Of a DNA stretch of 39,380 bases, positions 17,190-25,288 are shown in pieces. The notes beneath the pieces are model-generated. The model was not told where the DNA came from and searched no databases. It saw nothing but the letters and a program-made list of their open reading frames with translations. Within the stretch, counting starts at the first letter, position 1; each line of letters begins with the position of its first letter. Source of the DNA: Moorena sp. SIO3I8 (GTDB lineage Bacteria; Cyanobacteriota; Cyanobacteriia; Cyanobacteriales; Coleofasciculaceae). A program made the position numbers and the translations under genes. The stretch is from positions 1 through 39,380 of the forward strand of contig NZ_JAAHHW010000062.1 of NCBI RefSeq assembly GCF_010692325.1, given 5' to 3'.

Positions 17190-17607
17190 TTTTTTATAGG
17201 GAGTAGGGAGTAGGGAGTAGGGAGTAGGGAATCGGGAATCGGGAATCGGGAATCGGGAATCGGGAACAGGGAGTGTGGGGAGCAAGAGCTATCAGCTATC
17301 AGCTATCAGCATTCAGCCTAAGCGCTACGCGCACGCTACGCGAACAGCTGATGCGCGCGCAGGCTGGAAGCCTGTTCCACAAAGCTGACCACTGACCACT
17401 GACCGATGCTTCACACTTATCAACCTCAAAGTCCCCCTTTTCAAGGGGGATTTAGGGGGATCTCTTTGTACCTCATGGGAAAGAGAATTGCTATAATCTC
17501 AGTGAAGTCACAGGCTGGAAGCCTGTTCTACAAAGCTGACCACTGACCACTGACCACTGACCACTGACCGATGCGCGCGCAGGCTGGAAGCCTGTTCCAC
17601 AGAATCA
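17190..17607. repeat. Repeat-filled gap between nrdA and nrdB
   Basis: (GGGAGTA)n and (GGGAATC)n at 17199-17273; GCTATCA and CATTCAG heptamers (17288-17318); a small palindromic repeat with CACGCTACGCGAAC (about 17331-17346); three copies of a unit containing AGGCTGGAAGCCTGTTC (about 17359, 17511, 17580), two followed by (CTGACCA)n; and a CCCCCTTTTCAAGGGGG palindrome (about 17431). No coding region. Confidence 0.8.
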
Positions 17608-19869
17608 CTAATTAGCGCAAGCGATACAAGTGTTGTCTAATTCTTTGAAGTTGTCACGCTGGACGGTTCGGATATAATAGACGGCTTTACATCCTAATTC
17701 CCAGGCCATGACTAGGGTTTCATAGATGTCTTTGGCTTTGAGGGTGCGTTCAGGTTCGTCTGGGAAATAGACTCCTTGGTTTAAGTTAAATAACAATTCC
17801 ATGGAAATCCCAGTATCAATCCATTGCTGGATCGTGGCGACTGCTGTAACAACTTTTTTCTGATCAAAGTTTTTGTTTTCGTGGTAGAACCAAAAATTGT
17901 CTTTAATAAAGGGTGGGGCAATGGGTACAGTGCCTTTTGCCCATTTGTCATAGAAGAATTTGCTGTGAACTGGTAAGACACTAGCGGTACATCCTTGTAC
18001 TAGGGATGAGGATGTATTGGGTGCGATCGCAGTAATATGAGAATTGCGAATCCCAAATTTTTGAATATCCTGAGATAGGGCTACCCAACGCTCTTGATGC
18101 TGGGAATTTTCTACAAACCATTCCACTGGTTTAGCGCCAATTAGCTTACCTTTACTCCACTCACTACCATCGAAAGCAGCATAAGCACCACGTTCCATGG
18201 CCAGTTCCATAGATGCATGGGTGCAGTAGTAGCCAATATCCTCAAATAAGTTACTAATTTCCTTGAGGTTGTTATAGGTTAGCCACCGTTTAGCTAACCA
18301 ATCCGCTAATCCCATACAACCTACTCCGATGGTGCGGTATTTGTGATTGTGGGTATGGGCTGCTGTAAAAGGAGGAGTGGTTAAATCAATCGTGTTATCG
18401 AGAATCCGCACTGCTAGACGACATATATTGGGCAATTCAGTTTCCTCAATATTGGCGAGATTGATTGAGTCCAAATTGCAACAGTGAGCAGCATTGCCAA
18501 TTTCGACATTAGAGAAACTTTCGGTACAAAGATTTACCGCTGGGATATAGCCTTGGTGTTGATTAGGATTAGCGCGGTTAATGGTATCCTTGAACGCCAA
18601 GTAAGGCATTCCGGTCTCTACTTGCGATCGCATAATCGTCTTAAAGAGTTCCCGAGCATTGACGGTCTTGTAGAGAGTGAGGGTTTCGCCGATGGCTGCT
18701 TCAATAGTTTGATAGGCGCTTTCAAACTCTTCTGCCCAAAGTTCCGATAGCTCAATCCCTAGCTTGATCCGTACTTCATAGGGATCGATTAACGTCCAGT
18801 CTTCTTTATTAACCACCCGACGCATAAACTCATCGGGAATCACCAATTGGGGAAAGATATCATAAGCCTTGCGCCGGGGATCCCCATTTTCCGCTTGCAT
18901 CTCCAGAAACTCTGGCACATCGAGATGCCACACATCCACACTAACGGTGACTGCCCCTGCCCGACGGCCTCCTTGATTAACTGCGATCGCAGTATCGTTT
19001 AGCAGTTTAATCCAAGGAATTACCCCTCCCGAAGCATTGGCTTTGCCCATCACCCAGCTACCCGTTGAGCGAATCCGGCTAACATTGACCCCAACACCAC
19101 CACCGTTTTTGGAGATTCTGGCCGTATCAGTAATTCCTTCAAAGATGCTTTCCAGGTTGTCATCAATGCTAGTGATAAAACAGGAAGACAGAGACCCCTT
19201 AGGAATTCTGAGATTAGCCAGGATCGGGGTCGCTAGAGATATTTTCCGTTGTGCGATCGCTTCATAAAATCGCCTTGCCCAACCTAGTCTATCTTCCGGG
19301 ACTTCCACTGACCCTAGCAGCAGAGCACAAGTTAAAAATGCCTCTTGGGGCAACTCATCCCCTAGGAGATACCGACGAGTTAGCAGTACAGCTCCTGCAT
19401 AATCATAATCCGTGTCCCAATCCCGATTAATCCAAGAACCTGCTTCTTTTAGCTCCTCAGTCGTATAGGTTAAGATACTGGCGTCATATTGACCAGACTC
19501 TACTTTAGAGCGAACAGTTCTAGGGTAGTCACCGTACTCATAACCACGGTTTACCAGGGTATCTTTCCAGAGACTCCAGATCTGCAGTCGTCCTGCTACA
19601 TAGCGCCAGTCAGGCTGATCAGGACTACACATTTCCAGGGCACAGTTGATCAAGTTATCCTGAATCTCTCTGGTAGTAACACCATCACGCAAGCGAGTAG
19701 TGAGTCCGGCTTCTAGAGTGATCGGATTGACATCCTTGCCAGCACAAGCCCACTCAACAACAGAACGAATTCTGGAAATATCAAGGGAAGCCAGAGAACC
19801 ATCCCGTCTGATCACCTTAATATTCCCTTGATTTTGAGTTATGGTTGTTGCCGATAGGGTTTGTTGCAT
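17608..19869 (-). CDS. nrdA: Class I ribonucleotide reductase, large (alpha) subunit
   Basis: Predicted protein of 753 residues from the ATG at 19869 (MQQTLSATTITQNQ); the frame runs 18 codons further up but the leader duplication argues against that. Residues about 18-105 are an ATP-cone (IKVIRRDGSLASLDISRIRS), the allosteric activity site. Catalytic residues are visible: Cys230 (LSSCFITS), Asn446/Cys448/Glu450 (NLCTES) and Cys464 (CCNLDSIN). The C-terminal CIACAN gives the swinging Cys pair that re-reduces the active site. APNTSSSLVQGCTASVLPV is also typical. It makes dNDPs with NrdB, encoded downstream. The 5' region is duplicated and carries NrdR-like boxes, so NrdR repression is likely. 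The start codon has no clear Shine-Dalgarno. Confidence 0.94.
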   Translation of the reverse strand: MQQTLSATTITQNQGNIKVIRRDGSLASLDISRIRSVVEWACAGKDVNPITLEAGLTTRLRDGVTTREIQDNLINCALEMCSPDQPDWRYVAGRLQIWSLWKDTLVNRGYEYGDYPRTVRSKVESGQYDASILTYTTEELKEAGSWINRDWDTDYDYAGAVLLTRRYLLGDELPQEAFLTCALLLGSVEVPEDRLGWARRFYEAIAQRKISLATPILANLRIPKGSLSSCFITSIDDNLESIFEGITDTARISKNGGGVGVNVSRIRSTGSWVMGKANASGGVIPWIKLLNDTAIAVNQGGRRAGAVTVSVDVWHLDVPEFLEMQAENGDPRRKAYDIFPQLVIPDEFMRRVVNKEDWTLIDPYEVRIKLGIELSELWAEEFESAYQTIEAAIGETLTLYKTVNARELFKTIMRSQVETGMPYLAFKDTINRANPNQHQGYIPAVNLCTESFSNVEIGNAAHCCNLDSINLANIEETELPNICRLAVRILDNTIDLTTPPFTAAHTHNHKYRTIGVGCMGLADWLAKRWLTYNNLKEISNLFEDIGYYCTHASMELAMERGAYAAFDGSEWSKGKLIGAKPVEWFVENSQHQERWVALSQDIQKFGIRNSHITAIAPNTSSSLVQGCTASVLPVHSKFFYDKWAKGTVPIAPPFIKDNFWFYHENKNFDQKKVVTAVATIQQWIDTGISMELLFNLNQGVYFPDEPERTLKAKDIYETLVMAWELGCKAVYYIRTVQRDNFKELDNTCIACAN

Positions 19870-19929
19870 TTTCACTGGTTGGACGGAATTTAGATATATT
19901 ACACCATGGCTTGCTAACCCCAAGGTACA

Positions 19930-19945
19930 ACACTACCACTAGGGT
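19930..19945. promoter_or_regulatory. nrdR box: Candidate NrdR box, nrdA-proximal
   Basis: ACACTACCACTAGGGT keeps both outer half-sites of the NrdR consensus (ACACTA...TAGNGT) and matches about 11 of 16 positions of acaCwAtATaTwGtgt. A weaker box-like site starts 29 bp away at 19901 (ACACCATGGCTTGCTA). Paired boxes about three helical turns apart are usual for NrdR. It lies 61-76 bp upstream of the nrdA start. Confidence 0.4.
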
Positions 19946-20087
19946 TAACTATGGAATTCACAAGCTCTACTATACTAAATCTGGATTGATTTGGCTTATA
20001 GTTTTTGCCGAGAGGGTTTGTGGCCTTTTCACTCGTTGCTCAGAATCTTAGATATATTACACCATGGATGGGTAACCCCAAGGTACA

Positions 20088-20103
20088 ACACTACCACTAG
20101 GGT
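20088..20103. promoter_or_regulatory. nrdR box: Candidate NrdR box, distal copy
   Basis: The same 16 bases, ACACTACCACTAGGGT, in the second leader copy, again with ACACCATGG starting 29 bp away (20059). The box is unchanged although nearby bases have diverged, which suggests selection or a recent duplication. Confidence 0.35.
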
Positions 20104-20325
20104 TAACTATTTAATTCCCAAGCTCTACTATACTAAATCTAGAGTAAGTATGGCTGTTAAATTTATCAACTTTTTTAAGTAACTGACCAAGTAACTCCTC
20201 ACACCTCCCACACCTGCTGCGTCCCGCTGTGTTTCCCTGTTATCCTCATCTCTGAGCTTGTCTAATTGTTCTGTTAACGTTATAATATTGGGATTTGCCA
20301 TCAGCTTTAGCCCTTGACCGTTCCC

Positions 20326-20709
20326 ATGATGATCACTGCCCAAAACATTACTGCTATTGATGAAAAGCTCTCCAAACGCTTTATTGAACTCGATCCAGAG
20401 GGCTACTTTATTATTTACATAGACCGAGATGCAAGTCTGATCTGTGCCGAACACTACAGTAACAAAATTAATGAGAAAGGGTTAGCAGTTGATCCAGAAA
20501 CCGGAGAACCATTTCCCTGCGATGTTAAATTAAACCGTACTCCCACCGCTATTTTCAAAGGTAGGACAGCCAAGGAACTAGGCATGAAAATTACCGAAGA
20601 AACTAAACCCTGTCCTTTAAGTCGTTTCGATCATGCCCTTTACCTAGGACGAGAATTTGTAAGAGCCGAGATAGCGATGATCAATGGCGAAGAGTATATT
20701 CAAGATTAG
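20326..20709 (+). CDS. DUF4346 family protein
   Basis: Predicted protein of 127 residues starting MMITAQNITAIDEKLSK; a TTG 12 bases upstream is possible. The body (FIIYIDRDASLICAEHYSN, CDVKLNRTPTAIFKGRTAKE and SRFDHALYLGREFVRAEIAM) matches the conserved cyanobacterial DUF4346 family. A related domain is found at the C-terminus of archaeal dihydropteroate synthase-like proteins, so a link to pterin or folate chemistry is possible but unproven. There are no membrane segments. It is divergent from nrdA; the two share the region 19870-20325 with the duplicated leader. It is followed by (CATTCAG)n repeats. Confidence 0.8.
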   Translation: MMITAQNITAIDEKLSKRFIELDPEGYFIIYIDRDASLICAEHYSNKINEKGLAVDPETGEPFPCDVKLNRTPTAIFKGRTAKELGMKITEETKPCPLSRFDHALYLGREFVRAEIAMINGEEYIQD

Positions 20710-20951
20710 TCAATAATCTGTAAGCATTCAGCATTCAGCATTCAGCATTCAGCATTCAGCCATCAGCCATCAGCATTCAGCATTCAGCCAAGCACTATGA
20801 ATCCCTGACAGCAGCGCTAAAAGAGATTTAACGAATGTTTACCTGTTTTATTAAAAAGCTGTTGGCGTAGCGTGCCCAACCGCCAACGGCTGACCGCTGA
20901 TAGCTGATAGCTAATGTTTACCTGTTTTATTAAAAAGCTGACGGCTGACCG
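20710..20951. repeat. CATTCAG heptamers and GCTGATAG-type repeats
   Basis: (GCATTCA)n at 20723-20790, then a region where a unit around AATGTTTACCTGTTTTATTA appears twice (about 20832 and 20912) with GGCTGACCGCT and GCTGATAGCT palindromes. This array abuts, and may have altered, the 3' end of the phosphodiesterase pseudogene. Confidence 0.7.
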
Positions 20952-21101
20952 CTAACTGGTGATAGCTGATAGCTTACGAGCTAAGTCAGGTTTGTCGGTA
21001 ATGATACCATGTATCCGAGTATCATGTAGAAGCTCTCCAATCATTTTTTGATTATTTACCAAAAAATTTGGGTTTAAAGCCCCGTCCTTCTACGAGACGA
21101 A

Positions 21102-21183
21102 ACCTTAGATAGTGGAGCCTTATTCAATAAGTTTTAACCCTTTTCACGGCCTGCCGACCATAAAGGCTCCACTATCTTAAGGT
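21102..21183. repeat. 82-bp foldback element inside the IS left end
   Basis: Arms ACCTTAGATAGTGGAGCCTT and AAGGCTCCACTATCTTAAGGT pair over about 20 bp around a loop of about 40 bases. It separates the two halves of the IS left-end stem, so it looks like a later nested insertion or an extended imperfect cruciform. Confidence 0.6.
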
Positions 21184-21299
21184 AACTTCAATGGACGGCT
21201 TTTTTTTTAGATCTATCCTGATATTTGTCGCTGAGTGTGGTACTATAAAACAGTAACGGAAAAGGTCGATATCCGTTCGCGGAGCGTGACCTTAGGTCA

Positions 21300-22565
21300 A
21301 TGATCATTATTGAATTCAAAGCGTACGGCAAAAAGCATCAGTACTCAGCCATTGATGAGGCAATTCGGACAGTTAAGTTTATCCGAAACTCTTGTATTCG
21401 CCTTTGGATGGATGAGAAAGGGACTGGTAAGTATGACCTCAGTAAATACTGCAAGGTCTTAGCTAAGCAGTTCTCTTTTGCTAATGAGCTAAATTCGACT
21501 GCTCGCCAGGCTGCTTCTGAAAGAGCATGGTCATCGATTCGGCAAAGCCGACGCTACGCGAACGCCCGTTTCTACGACAACTGCAAGAAAAAGGTGCCTG
21601 GCAAGAAGGGGTTTCCACGATTTCAAAACCATTGCAGGTCAGTTGAGTATAAGCAATCAGGATGGAAATTGTCCCCTGATAAGAAGTCAATAACCTTCAC
21701 TGACAAGAAAGGGGTCGGGAAACTAAAACTCAAGGGTACGTGGGATTTGTGGCGATTTGATAAAAACCAAATCAAGCGAGTCCGGATAGTAAAAAGAGCT
21801 GACGGTTATTATGTACAGTTTTGTGTTGCTGTTGATAATAACGAGCACTTAGAACCATCAGATGCAAACGTTGGTCTAGATGTTGGATTAAAAGATTTCT
21901 ATACCGATTCTAGAGGCCATACTGAACCAAACCCTCGATTTTATAGAAGAGGGGAGAAGCGTTTAAAGTTTTATCAACGTCGGGTATCCCGCAAGAAGAA
22001 AGGCAAGGCCGTAGGCCACGCTACGCGAACAGCCAATCGTAGAAAAGCCATTAATAGGCTAGGCAGACACCATCTTAGAATAAGTAGGCAACGTGAAGAA
22101 CATGCCAAGAGATTGGCACGTTGCGTAATCCGGTCTAACGACCTGGTCGCCTATGAAGATCTTAGAGTCAAAAACCTGGTAAAAAATCACTGTCTTGCCA
22201 AATCTATTAATGACGCAGGTTGGTATCAGTTTCGTAAATGGTTAGAGCACTTTGGACAAAAGTTTGGCAGAGTAACCGTTGCCGTAAACCCTGCCTATAC
22301 CAGTCAAAACTGTTCTAGTTGCGGTGAGATCGTGAAAAAGTCATTATCGACTCGAACTCATACCTGCAAATGTGGTTGTCAATTAGACCGCGATTCGGCG
22401 AAGCCGACGCTACGCGAACACAACGCCGCAATCAACATTTTAGGAAGAGCCTTGAGTACGCTGGGGCACAGCGGAACTTGGGTCATAGACCCCAACGCTC
22501 ATGGAGAATCGACCTCTACTCTTTCTGGCTCCGGCTTGATTGAGCAAGTTGGCTCGTTGAAGTGA
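21300..22565 (+). CDS. tnpB: TnpB, RNA-guided endonuclease of IS200/IS605, with in-frame repeat insertions
   Basis: Predicted protein of 421 residues. RuvC residues are Asp194 (VGLDVGLKDF), Glu286 (AYEDLRVKN) and Asp365 (QLDRD), with a zinc ribbon NCSSCG...CKCGC before the last. TnpB proteins cut DNA guided by an RNA from the element's right end and help it persist. Compared with the second copy (35713-36909), this one has extra stretches matching the small palindromic repeat: residues about 80-89 (RQSRRYANA), 237-244 (AVGHATRT) and 366-373 (SAKPTLRE). The last falls between Asp365 and HNAA of the normally continuous DRDHNAA motif. All three keep the frame. Activity is doubtful, since the helix after the catalytic Asp is broken. 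There is no Shine-Dalgarno before the ATG. Confidence 0.92.
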   Translation: MIIIEFKAYGKKHQYSAIDEAIRTVKFIRNSCIRLWMDEKGTGKYDLSKYCKVLAKQFSFANELNSTARQAASERAWSSIRQSRRYANARFYDNCKKKVPGKKGFPRFQNHCRSVEYKQSGWKLSPDKKSITFTDKKGVGKLKLKGTWDLWRFDKNQIKRVRIVKRADGYYVQFCVAVDNNEHLEPSDANVGLDVGLKDFYTDSRGHTEPNPRFYRRGEKRLKFYQRRVSRKKKGKAVGHATRTANRRKAINRLGRHHLRISRQREEHAKRLARCVIRSNDLVAYEDLRVKNLVKNHCLAKSINDAGWYQFRKWLEHFGQKFGRVTVAVNPAYTSQNCSSCGEIVKKSLSTRTHTCKCGCQLDRDSAKPTLREHNAAINILGRALSTLGHSGTWVIDPNAHGESTSTLSGSGLIEQVGSLK

Positions 22566-22618
22566 GAATCCCCGTTCTTATAGGACGGGGAGTGTCAAAG
22601 TCCAAACAAAAACCGGTT
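22470..22618 (+). ncRNA. Predicted reRNA (omega RNA) of TnpB copy 1
   Basis: In IS200/IS605 elements the guide RNA starts within the 3' part of tnpB and runs through the right end into the flank. Here the scaffold would include the hairpin 22570-22590 and end TCAA at 22598. The guide would be the flank starting AGTCCAAACAAAAACC. The 5' limit given is a guess; the 3' logic rests on the element border. Confidence 0.4.
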
Positions 22619-23220
22619 TGCCCTGTTTAGCAGCAATTTCCAATAAACCAAATTTTAACGTTTCCCACTGTAGTGCTAGGATATCGGGGGTAAGTCTGAT
22701 CAGTTTCTGAAACACCCAAATTCCCAAAAGTCTGAGTAATATAATCAGAAAATTATTCTTTTTTTTGCTTAATAACAATCCCGTTTTAACCGTAGGGTAA
22801 TTCAAGTTTATCCATCTTAACGATGAAACATTAAATGATAAAATAACAAAGTCATCTATTTTGATATATCCCATTACTAAGGCCATGACTTTTTCTTCAT
22901 AGCCTTCTTCTTTTAATTAAACCGCTAGTTTAATTTTGTTACGAGTCAGTCTTAAAATTTCCTCAACCGTAGGAACTCTAAACCCTTGCTGACCAGCAAT
23001 GCGATTTATTTCAGCAAACCTTAACTGACTGATAGCTTGATTAGCTATCATTGGATCATGATGGGAAATCAATACCCCATCTTTAGTTATTCTGACATCA
23101 AATTCGATAAAGTCAGCCCCAAGTTCAATCGCTTTCTCATAAGCTTCAATAGTATTTTCTTTGGCACAATTAGAAGCCCCACGATGGGCGATTATCTTAT
23201 TAGTCAGCATATGTAGCAAA

Positions 23221-23531
23221 GGGAACAGGGAGTAGGGAACAGGGAGCAGGGGAAGAGAGGGAAGTGTGGGGAGATGGGGAGATGGGGAGATGGGGAGATG
23301 GGGAGATGGGGAGATGGGGAGGTGGGGAGATGGGAATATAGGGATATATGGGATTTATGGGAGTGTGGTGATATTCCCGACTCCCAATTCCCGACTCCCA
23401 ATTCCCGACTCCCGATTCCCGATTCCCGATTCCCGATTCCCGACTCCCGACTCCCGACTCCCGACTCCCGACTCCCGACTCCCGACTCCCTAAAATCTCA
23501 AATATACCTCACCTATTTGAGAACCACTATT
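23221..23531. repeat. Long composite of tandem arrays
   Basis: GGGAACAG/GGGAGTA units (23221-23260), an 8-bp array (GGGGAGAT)n at about 23270-23332, then (CCCGACT/CCCAATT/CCCGATT)n heptamers at 23375-23490. Bases 23491-23530, on the minus strand, read TAGGTGAGGTA...TTTTAGGGAG, matching one end of the MITE at 6240. Open frames here in both directions are repeat translations. Confidence 0.8.
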
Positions 23532-24989
23532 TCATCGAGGTGCTGGCAAGTCATGAACATTGCGGATGGTCACGGAGCGAGCTAACTTATAGGCTGCATA
23601 GGAATCCACCAAACCGGAGCCAGTTGCTCCATCGTGTCCCTCTCCTGCCGGTTGACCATGGAAGCTTTTGCCCAGCTTAACATCTCGCGCTGATGCCCGT
23701 AGAATCTGCTTAATCAGGGATGGAGACAGACCAGGTTGCACCTGCTTAAGCAAGGCACAAACACCCGCTACTTGGGGAGAAGCAGCACTAGTACCGCTGA
23801 TCACTGCCCAGCCATCATCAGTAGCCGTTTCGTCCTGATTCGGATACTGACCACCGCCCAAGCCTCGGTCAATTTCGTCCCCTGGTTCAACGGGCAACAT
23901 GATATAGGCAGCCCGGGGTTGCATTCCCACCAGTCCACAAAGATCAGGGACGTGGCGTCCTGGATAAATTTGGCTATCAAAGCTACTGGCGTAGTTGGAA
24001 GCTTCTAACCGAAAGTCATTGCCCTCAACAGTATCGTGGGCATAGACTCCACCCACAGAAATCACTTCCGGCATCTGACCAGGAAATCCATAGTGTCCGT
24101 TACCAGCAGAGAAACAGACAGTAATACCACGCTCTTTGACTGCTTCAATAACTGCTGCCTCTAGGGGCTTGAGGAAATTCGGTAGAGGCCCTTCTGGAAT
24201 ACTGAAGCCCCAGCTGTTGTTCATCACCGCTGGATGTAAATCCGATGCCATCTTAAAGGCCAGGGTGGGGTTACTCCCCATTTTGACACCAATAAAGTCA
24301 ATATCCGGTGCATTGGAAAAAATATTTGCTGCTTCAGCGGTGCCATGACCACTCTCATCCCGCTCCACGTTTTTAGCATCTGGTGCCAGGGTTGCCTGGT
24401 AGTTGTAGCCATGCCACTCGTAAAAGGGATGCTTGTAGAATCCAGTGTCTACCATTGCTACTAAAACGCCTTTACCGGTTACCCCGACTTTGTGGACAGG
24501 GGTCGAGCGACATACCATAGCTACATCGGAGGGAACATTGAGGTGATGATAACGAACCCGTGGAGGCAGTGGCGACTCAAATAAAATGGGTGGACGTTGG
24601 GGATAAGCGCGCTCTATCAACCCAGATAGCTCTTCGGGAATGCTAAAGGGAGCACCAGCAACATGGCGCAAGAAGGTCACTTCTCCCAGTTGAGGATGAG
24701 CCTCGCTAATGAGTTGGCTATCCCGTTCAACTCGGGTGCTAAAGACCCGTTCCCACAGTTCCCGTGGTCCATCAGCACTAATGGAAAAGGTTCCGATTTG
24801 CTGGACGCGAAAGCCAAGGGATTGTAAAATATTTGCAGCTTGAATGCCCCGTCCAGGGGGTGGAGCAAATTGTTGAAGATTCTCCGGTTGGAGGTAGGTG
24901 TCAGTGGCGAACATGGACTGGCCACTTTCTGATACGAGAATGGCTTCAAAGGAAACTCGCTCAACTCCCGTCTGTAGTTGTTGTATCAT
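23532..24989 (-). CDS. Subtilisin-like (S8) serine peptidase with N-terminal prodomain
   Basis: Predicted protein of 485 residues; the ATG at 24989 has AGGAG about 8 bp upstream. Residues about 12-130 form a prodomain-like region (AANILQSLGFRVQQIGTFSI, LWERVFSTRVE). The S8 catalytic triad is Asp181 (VAMVDTGF), His215 (DESGHGTAEA) and Ser401 (ISGTSAASPQ), with the oxyanion Asn in MNNSWG (about 257-258) and CFSAGNGHYG. There is no signal peptide, so a cytoplasmic location or unconventional export is likely. The upstream gene 25365-25676 encodes a small protein resembling the prodomain. The two are on one strand, 375 bp apart. The substrate is unknown; in subtilases the prodomain folds and inhibits the enzyme until cleaved. 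Confidence 0.92.
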   Translation of the reverse strand: MIQQLQTGVERVSFEAILVSESGQSMFATDTYLQPENLQQFAPPPGRGIQAANILQSLGFRVQQIGTFSISADGPRELWERVFSTRVERDSQLISEAHPQLGEVTFLRHVAGAPFSIPEELSGLIERAYPQRPPILFESPLPPRVRYHHLNVPSDVAMVCRSTPVHKVGVTGKGVLVAMVDTGFYKHPFYEWHGYNYQATLAPDAKNVERDESGHGTAEAANIFSNAPDIDFIGVKMGSNPTLAFKMASDLHPAVMNNSWGFSIPEGPLPNFLKPLEAAVIEAVKERGITVCFSAGNGHYGFPGQMPEVISVGGVYAHDTVEGNDFRLEASNYASSFDSQIYPGRHVPDLCGLVGMQPRAAYIMLPVEPGDEIDRGLGGGQYPNQDETATDDGWAVISGTSAASPQVAGVCALLKQVQPGLSPSLIKQILRASARDVKLGKSFHGQPAGEGHDGATGSGLVDSYAAYKLARSVTIRNVHDLPAPR

Positions 24990-25288
24990 AATTCTCCTGT
25001 TAGTTAAATCCTAGTTAGATCAGCGGTTGATGACTATCGCTGTCTTTCTTGATCAACAAACCAAGTTGTTTTACTTCTTTGGTTTACTTCTTTAGTTTGG
25101 TATCTGTGATCACATATTGACGTCACCCTCGTGGGTACTTTTGTTTTGTTCGGCTTTAGTTTAAAATTTTATTGGCAACTTTTTACTATTGAACATTTGA
25201 CCATAGAAAACTAGAGGCACGATACAGTAAAGGCACGACCCGATCGTCCCTCTAGCCTGGACAATGTTCGGATTATCGTTAACTGGAT
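24990..25288. other. Intergenic region upstream of the S8 peptidase
   Basis: Bases 24990-25288 hold no gene. The promoter of the peptidase is expected here, but I cannot place it with confidence. Two near-identical short stretches, TTACTTCTTTGGTTTACTTC and TTAGTTTGG, lie around 25070-25100. Confidence 0.4.

Larger units (their letters stand above)
19850..20141. repeat. Direct duplication of the nrdA leader and first codons
   Basis: Two copies of about 134 bp, 19850-19983 and 20007-20141, about 157-158 bp apart. Both run from GCCGA.AGGGTTTG through TTAGATATATTACACCATGG and AACCCCAAGGTACAACACTA to CTCTACTATACTAAATCT. The proximal copy includes the nrdA ATG and first codons. In the distal copy the start codon has changed, so it does not begin a gene. 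Confidence 0.85.
21060..22598 (+). mobile_element. IS200/IS605-family element, IS608-like ends, TnpB only
   Basis: A 1539-bp insertion. Its left neighbour is TTAC (21056-21059) and its last bases are TCAA (22595-22598), the same cleavage tetranucleotides known for IS608. There is no target duplication: removing it rejoins GATTATTTAC to AGTCCAAAC and restores the phosphodiesterase frame. The right end has a subterminal hairpin CCCCGTTCTTATAGGACGGGG (22570-22590). The left end has AAAGCCCCGTCC pairing with GGACGGCTTT, split by another hairpin element. No TnpA (Y1 transposase) is present, so movement needs TnpA in trans. Confidence 0.88.
20952..23210 (-). pseudogene. Glycerophosphodiester phosphodiesterase, broken by a nonsense codon and an IS insertion
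   Basis: The 5' part begins at the ATG at 23210 and shows GDPD motifs: KIIAHRGASN, IEFDVRITKDG and LISHHDP. At 22917-22919 an in-frame TAA interrupts IKLAV*LKEEGYEEKV; one base change from GAA (Glu) explains it, and the frame then continues to GKPVFVWT at about 22600. There the TnpB element 21060-22598 is inserted. On the far side the frame resumes as VNNQKMIGELLHDTRIHG, then IITDKPDLARKL, and stops at 20952. Joined, the junction reads VFVWT-VNNQK, normal for this family. Intact enzymes hydrolyse glycerophosphodiesters to glycerol-3-phosphate and an alcohol. With two lesions the gene is almost surely dead. Confidence 0.88.

Noticed and set aside
19845-20182. Two similar plus-strand small open frames (RYNTTTRVNY) upstream of nrdA
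   Set aside because: Their similarity is due to the direct duplication of the nrdA leader; there is no ribosome binding site and they lie antisense to the promoter.
19870-20325. Cobalamin riboswitch for the ribonucleotide reductase
   Set aside because: No B12-box-like sequence was seen, and the enzyme is B12-independent class I. NrdR-like boxes explain the conserved elements better.
22578-22886. Separate 102-residue gene (MALVMGYIKIDDFVILSFNV)
   Set aside because: It is in frame with the 5' part of the phosphodiesterase beyond a nonsense codon and runs into the IS, so it is a piece of that pseudogene.
23266-23585. Overlapping open frames on both strands (SRFPIPDSRFP, GRWGDGEMGRW-like)
   Set aside because: They are translations of heptamer and 8-bp arrays. 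Units lacking stop codons stay open in every frame, so length is no evidence for coding.
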